A DNA stretch of 64,000 nt from the NCBI RefSeq assembly GCF_030123325.1, contig NZ_CP126106.1:3872001-3936000 (forward strand), written 5' to 3'. Below are positions 61,806 through 64,000 of the stretch, piece after piece. A model generated the notes under the pieces. The model worked only from the letters and a program-made list of their open reading frames with translations, was not told the origin of the DNA and did no database searches. The translations under genes and the position numbers were made by a program. The stretch comes from Peribacillus simplex (lineage in GTDB: Bacteria > Bacillota > Bacilli > Bacillales > DSM-1321). The stretch's first letter is position 1, and each line of letters starts with the position of its first letter.

Positions 61806-62915
61806 TTAGATTAATGATTTGCGAACGATCACATTGACGCCCTTTGGAACATGTGCAACGATTTTAGCTCCCGGCTCATTGACCGTCACCCAGCCAAGAC
61901 CAGAAAACACAATATCCATTTTACCATCTTTCAAGGAGAATTCATGTGGAATCAGCTTCGGAAACTCCTCGATTTGTTCAGGCCGCGGGGGCGTCAGTAA
62001 TTCCCCGGCATGGTTTTTATACAATTCATCGGCATTTTCAAGTTTCGTACGGTGAATATTCAATTCATTCGAAAGGTAGCAAGTCAATGAACGCCTTCCG
62101 CCTGAGACATAGTCCAACCGGGCCAACCCTCCGAAAAATAGCGTCTGCGCTTCATTCAGTTGGTACACTCTCGGCTTGATTTCCTTTTTCGGCATGATCA
62201 CCTTGAAGTCCCGCTTGTCCACATAATGAGCCATTTGATGATGATTAATGATTCCAGGTGTATCGATCAATGCCTTTTCATCATCCAAAGGAATTTCGAT
62301 CATATCCAAGGTAGTCCCAGGGAAATGGGAAGTCGTGATGATATCACTTTCTCCGCTCACTTCTTTTATAAGCCGGTTGATGAAAGTCGATTTCCCTACA
62401 TTCGTACAGCCCACCACATAGACATCTTTACCTTTGCGATACCGCTCGATCGCATCAGCCGCTTCAAGTATGTGCTTTCCCTTTTCCGCACTGACAAGCA
62501 GGACATCAACCGGGTTAAGACCCAATTCCTTGGACGATTGCTTCATCCAATTGATCAACTTGTTCGTTTTTACGGATTTAGGCAATAAATCAACCTTATT
62601 TCCAATCAGAAGAACATCATTTCTTCCTACAAATCGATGCAGGCCAGGCAGCCAGCTTCCATTGAAATCAAATATATCGACGATCTTGACGATTAAAGAG
62701 TCGGTTTCGCCCACTTTATTCAAGATTTTCAAGAAGTCATCGTCTGTTAAGGAAACATCCTGAACTTCGTTATAATGTTTCAATTTAAAGCAGCGCTGAC
62801 AAACGATGGTCTCCTTTTCCAGAGCTGATTTAGGGGCAAAGCCCAATTCCTTCGGATCTTCAGTCTGGACCTTCACACCGCAGCCGATGCACACTAATTC
62901 TTGATGATTATTCAA
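61806..62915 (-). CDS. yqeH: Circularly permuted ribosome-assembly GTPase YqeH
   Basis: 369 residues from TTG 62915, seven bases after GGGAGG. N-terminal zinc finger (C9-x2-C12 in VCIGCG, then CQRCF). GTPase motifs in permuted order: G4 NKVD near 115 and G5-like SAEKG, then G1 GCTNVGKST near 175, and G3 DTPG near 220. C-terminal RNA-binding region. Needed for 30S assembly. Its TTG overlaps the yqeG TGA (TTGA), so the two are coupled. Confidence 0.96.
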   Translation of the reverse strand: MNNHQELVCIGCGVKVQTEDPKELGFAPKSALEKETIVCQRCFKLKHYNEVQDVSLTDDDFLKILNKVGETDSLIVKIVDIFDFNGSWLPGLHRFVGRNDVLLIGNKVDLLPKSVKTNKLINWMKQSSKELGLNPVDVLLVSAEKGKHILEAADAIERYRKGKDVYVVGCTNVGKSTFINRLIKEVSGESDIITTSHFPGTTLDMIEIPLDDEKALIDTPGIINHHQMAHYVDKRDFKVIMPKKEIKPRVYQLNEAQTLFFGGLARLDYVSGGRRSLTCYLSNELNIHRTKLENADELYKNHAGELLTPPRPEQIEEFPKLIPHEFSLKDGKMDIVFSGLGWVTVNEPGAKIVAHVPKGVNVIVRKSLI

Positions 62916-63433
62916 TTGTGATCCTCCCATTCTATCATTCCTTTTCGTTTAAAAAACGCCATGATCTTTCTTTCAAAATAACGATTGATCCTCGTTCTGA
63001 ATTCGTCGGTTTGCGCTACTGGGAGCACTAAGATCGTATGAAACCCGCCTCTGTTCCCTCCCAATACATCCGTCAATAACTGATCGCCGATTACCACCGT
63101 TTCTTCCAGTTTCAATCCCATTGCCTTTCGGGCTTTATGGAAAGCTCTTGCCATCGGTTTTCTGGCCTGGAAGATAAACGGAATGTGAAGCGGATCGGAA
63201 AAAGCCCGAACCCGATTTTCATTATTATTGGACACAATCGTCACTAAAATCCCATGATCCCGCATATTGTCGAACCATTTGATTAAATCGGGGGTGGCAG
63301 TTGGCCTGTCCCATTCAACGAGGGTATTATCCAAATCGGTAATGACTCCCTTTATCCCTCTTTTTTTCAATTCTTGAGGATCTATATTAAAAATGCTTTT
63401 AACATGTTCACTCGGCAAAAATAATTTAAGCAT
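62912..63433 (-). CDS. yqeG: HAD-superfamily (IIIA) phosphatase YqeG
   Basis: 173 residues. HAD motif I GVITDLDNTLVEWD at about 30-43, motif II VTIVSNNNENR, and VIGDQLLTDVLGGNRGG near 115-132 as motifs III and IV. Family is close to mitochondrial PGP phosphatases, but the substrate in Bacillus is not known to me. First gene of the yqeG-yqeH-aroE-yqeI-nadD-yqeK-rsfS-yqeM operon. Confidence 0.93.
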   Translation of the reverse strand: MLKLFLPSEHVKSIFNIDPQELKKRGIKGVITDLDNTLVEWDRPTATPDLIKWFDNMRDHGILVTIVSNNNENRVRAFSDPLHIPFIFQARKPMARAFHKARKAMGLKLEETVVIGDQLLTDVLGGNRGGFHTILVLPVAQTDEFRTRINRYFERKIMAFFKRKGMIEWEDHN

Positions 63434-63472
63434 ATTGACACCTCTATATTTTCGTTAAAATTTACCGTCTCC

Positions 63473-63501
63473 ATCATATCGAATTTTCAGCACACTTTCA
63501 A
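63473..63501 (-). promoter_or_regulatory. Sigma-A promoter of the yqeG operon
   Basis: Minus strand TTGAAA (63501-63496), 17-bp spacer, TATGAT (63478-63473), 40 bp before yqeG. Confidence 0.7.
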
Positions 63502-63664
63502 AAAAAATTAGGAAAGAAGGGCTGACGGTAAAGAAACATCATAATGTATGTTCTCTGATATGGAAAGGCATTTTTTATTAAATAATGGGAAATTTGCAGG
63601 CAGACCATAACCAAAGAACTAATTATTCATAAAAGATTTCGACAAAAATTTCATTTATTCAATC

Positions 63665-63763
63665 TGTGGATAACTTTACTAACATTTTCCATACTGACAT
63701 GCACCATTTCGCTCACCTTGTAAACAACTTAACCACAAGTTATCCACTTTTAGCTGTGGATAA
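63665..63763. promoter_or_regulatory. DnaA-box cluster upstream of sda
   Basis: Two perfect boxes TGTGGATAA (63665-63673 and 63755-63763, reverse of TTATCCACA) and two one-mismatch boxes TTAACCACA (63729-63737) and TTATCCACT (63740-63748). The three right-hand boxes lie within 35 bp. In B. subtilis DnaA binds the sda promoter region and ties its expression to replication initiation. The rest of the 465-bp gap between yqeG and sda appears empty apart from the two promoters. Confidence 0.9.
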
Positions 63764-63772
63764 CAGAACGAT

Positions 63773-63800
63773 TGTTCTCCACGTTTATTTCTGATACAGT
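63773..63800 (+). promoter_or_regulatory. Possible sda promoter
   Basis: TTGTTC (63773-63778), 16-bp spacer, TACAGT (63795-63800), ten bases after the last DnaA box. Confidence 0.35.
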
Positions 63801-63898
63801 AGGGGTACATCAAGGAAGACTTATCAATATATGCAAGTAAGCACCAAATTATTCCTCGTAATCCCTACTGGAGGTGAGCAGCCGCAAATGGCGTTCTG

Positions 63899-64000
63899 AT
63901 GCAAAAACTATCTGATGACCTGTTGCTTGAATCCTATTTTAAAGCACAGAATTTAAAGTTGAGTACCGATTTCATCCGCCTCATAGAAACGGAAATTCAT
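63899..64000 (+). CDS. sda: Sporulation checkpoint inhibitor Sda (partial)
   Basis: First 34 codons; the gene runs off the window. The protein starts MQKLSDDLLLESYFKAQNLK and continues with DFIRLIETEIH, matching the helical hairpin of B. subtilis Sda, which binds histidine kinase KinA and stops phosphorelay to Spo0A when replication is perturbed. The only in-frame standard start after the stop at 63875 is ATG 63899. GGAGGTGA (63870-63877) is 21 bases upstream, too far for direct use; a short frame in between is described among the findings. Confidence 0.92.
   Translation, partial: MQKLSDDLLLESYFKAQNLKLSTDFIRLIETEIH

Noticed and set aside
1..64000. tRNA, rRNA, CRISPR, prophage, transposase or defence genes
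   Set aside because: None seen. All long frames on the coding strands are accounted for by recognised chromosomal genes in conserved order, and there is no spaced direct-repeat array of CRISPR type.

Overview
The window is an ordinary core-chromosome segment of an endospore-forming, competence-gene-bearing Bacillaceae. Gene content and order follow the Bacillus subtilis yqf-yqe-comE region almost gene for gene: ispG-yqfX-yqfW-zur, nfo-cshB-yqfQ-ispH-yqfO-trmK-cccA, sigA-dnaG-yqxD-ppsR-ccpN-glyS-glyQ, recO-yqzL-era-cdd-dgkA-ybeY-pgpH-phoH-yqfD-yqfC, floA-yqeZ-yqeY-rpsU-yqeW, mtaB-rsmE-prmA-dnaJ-dnaK-grpE-hrcA-hemW-lepA-yqxA-spoIIP-gpr-rpsT-holA-yqzM, and comEC-comEB-comEA-comER-yqeM-rsfS-yqeK-nadD-yqeI-aroE-yqeH-yqeG-sda. 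Differences from B. subtilis are a znuBC zinc transporter beside zur, deoC placed between yqeW and mtaB, and repeats in two intergenic regions. A Peribacillus (B. simplex-like) genome is my guess; the sequence alone cannot settle the species.

Layout. 1-5.4 kb: a LysM gene end, ispG, two small yqf genes and a zinc regulon (zur, znuB, znuC) with an operator-like palindrome on the znuC promoter. 5.4-12.7 kb: DNA repair endonuclease, RNA helicase, a 760-bp divergent gap holding three and a half perfect 121-bp tandem repeats, then yqfQ, ispH, yqfO, trmK and cccA. 12.8-22.5 kb: the macromolecular synthesis cluster (sigA, dnaG), the gluconeogenesis regulators ppsR/ccpN, and glycyl-tRNA synthetase behind a T-box. 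22.5-30.5 kb: a tightly packed minus-strand run (recO to phoH, then yqfD-yqfC). 30.6-34.5 kb: the flotillin/NfeD group behind a near-perfect sigma-W promoter, then yqeY-rpsU. 34.7-37.1 kb: yqeW, a 738-bp gap with a TIR-bounded repeat, and deoC. 37.2-48.7 kb: mtaB-rsmE-prmA-dnaJ-dnaK-grpE-hrcA behind a perfect CIRCE operator, then hemW and lepA. 48.8-53.7 kb: sporulation/germination genes yqxA, spoIIP, gpr, then rpsT, holA and yqzM. 53.8-63.4 kb: the DNA-uptake genes comEC-EB-EA, the divergent comER, and an overlapping operon from yqeG to yqeM joining ribosome assembly, NAD and aromatic amino-acid synthesis. 63.7-64 kb: DnaA boxes and the start of sda, the replication-initiation checkpoint on sporulation.

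How the parts work together: most of the window serves housekeeping information flow (sigA, dnaG, holA, lepA, era, ybeY, rsfS, yqeH, rpsT, rpsU, trmK, mtaB, rsmE, prmA, glyQS), with stress (hrcA-dnaK), envelope (floA, yqeZ, dgkA, pgpH), metal (zur-znu), competence and sporulation modules between. I found no prophage, CRISPR array, rRNA, tRNA, transposase or evident novel multigene system. The observations most worth a second look are the 121-bp tandem array, a three-codon leader reading frame overlapping the sda start, and several structured intergenic sequences.
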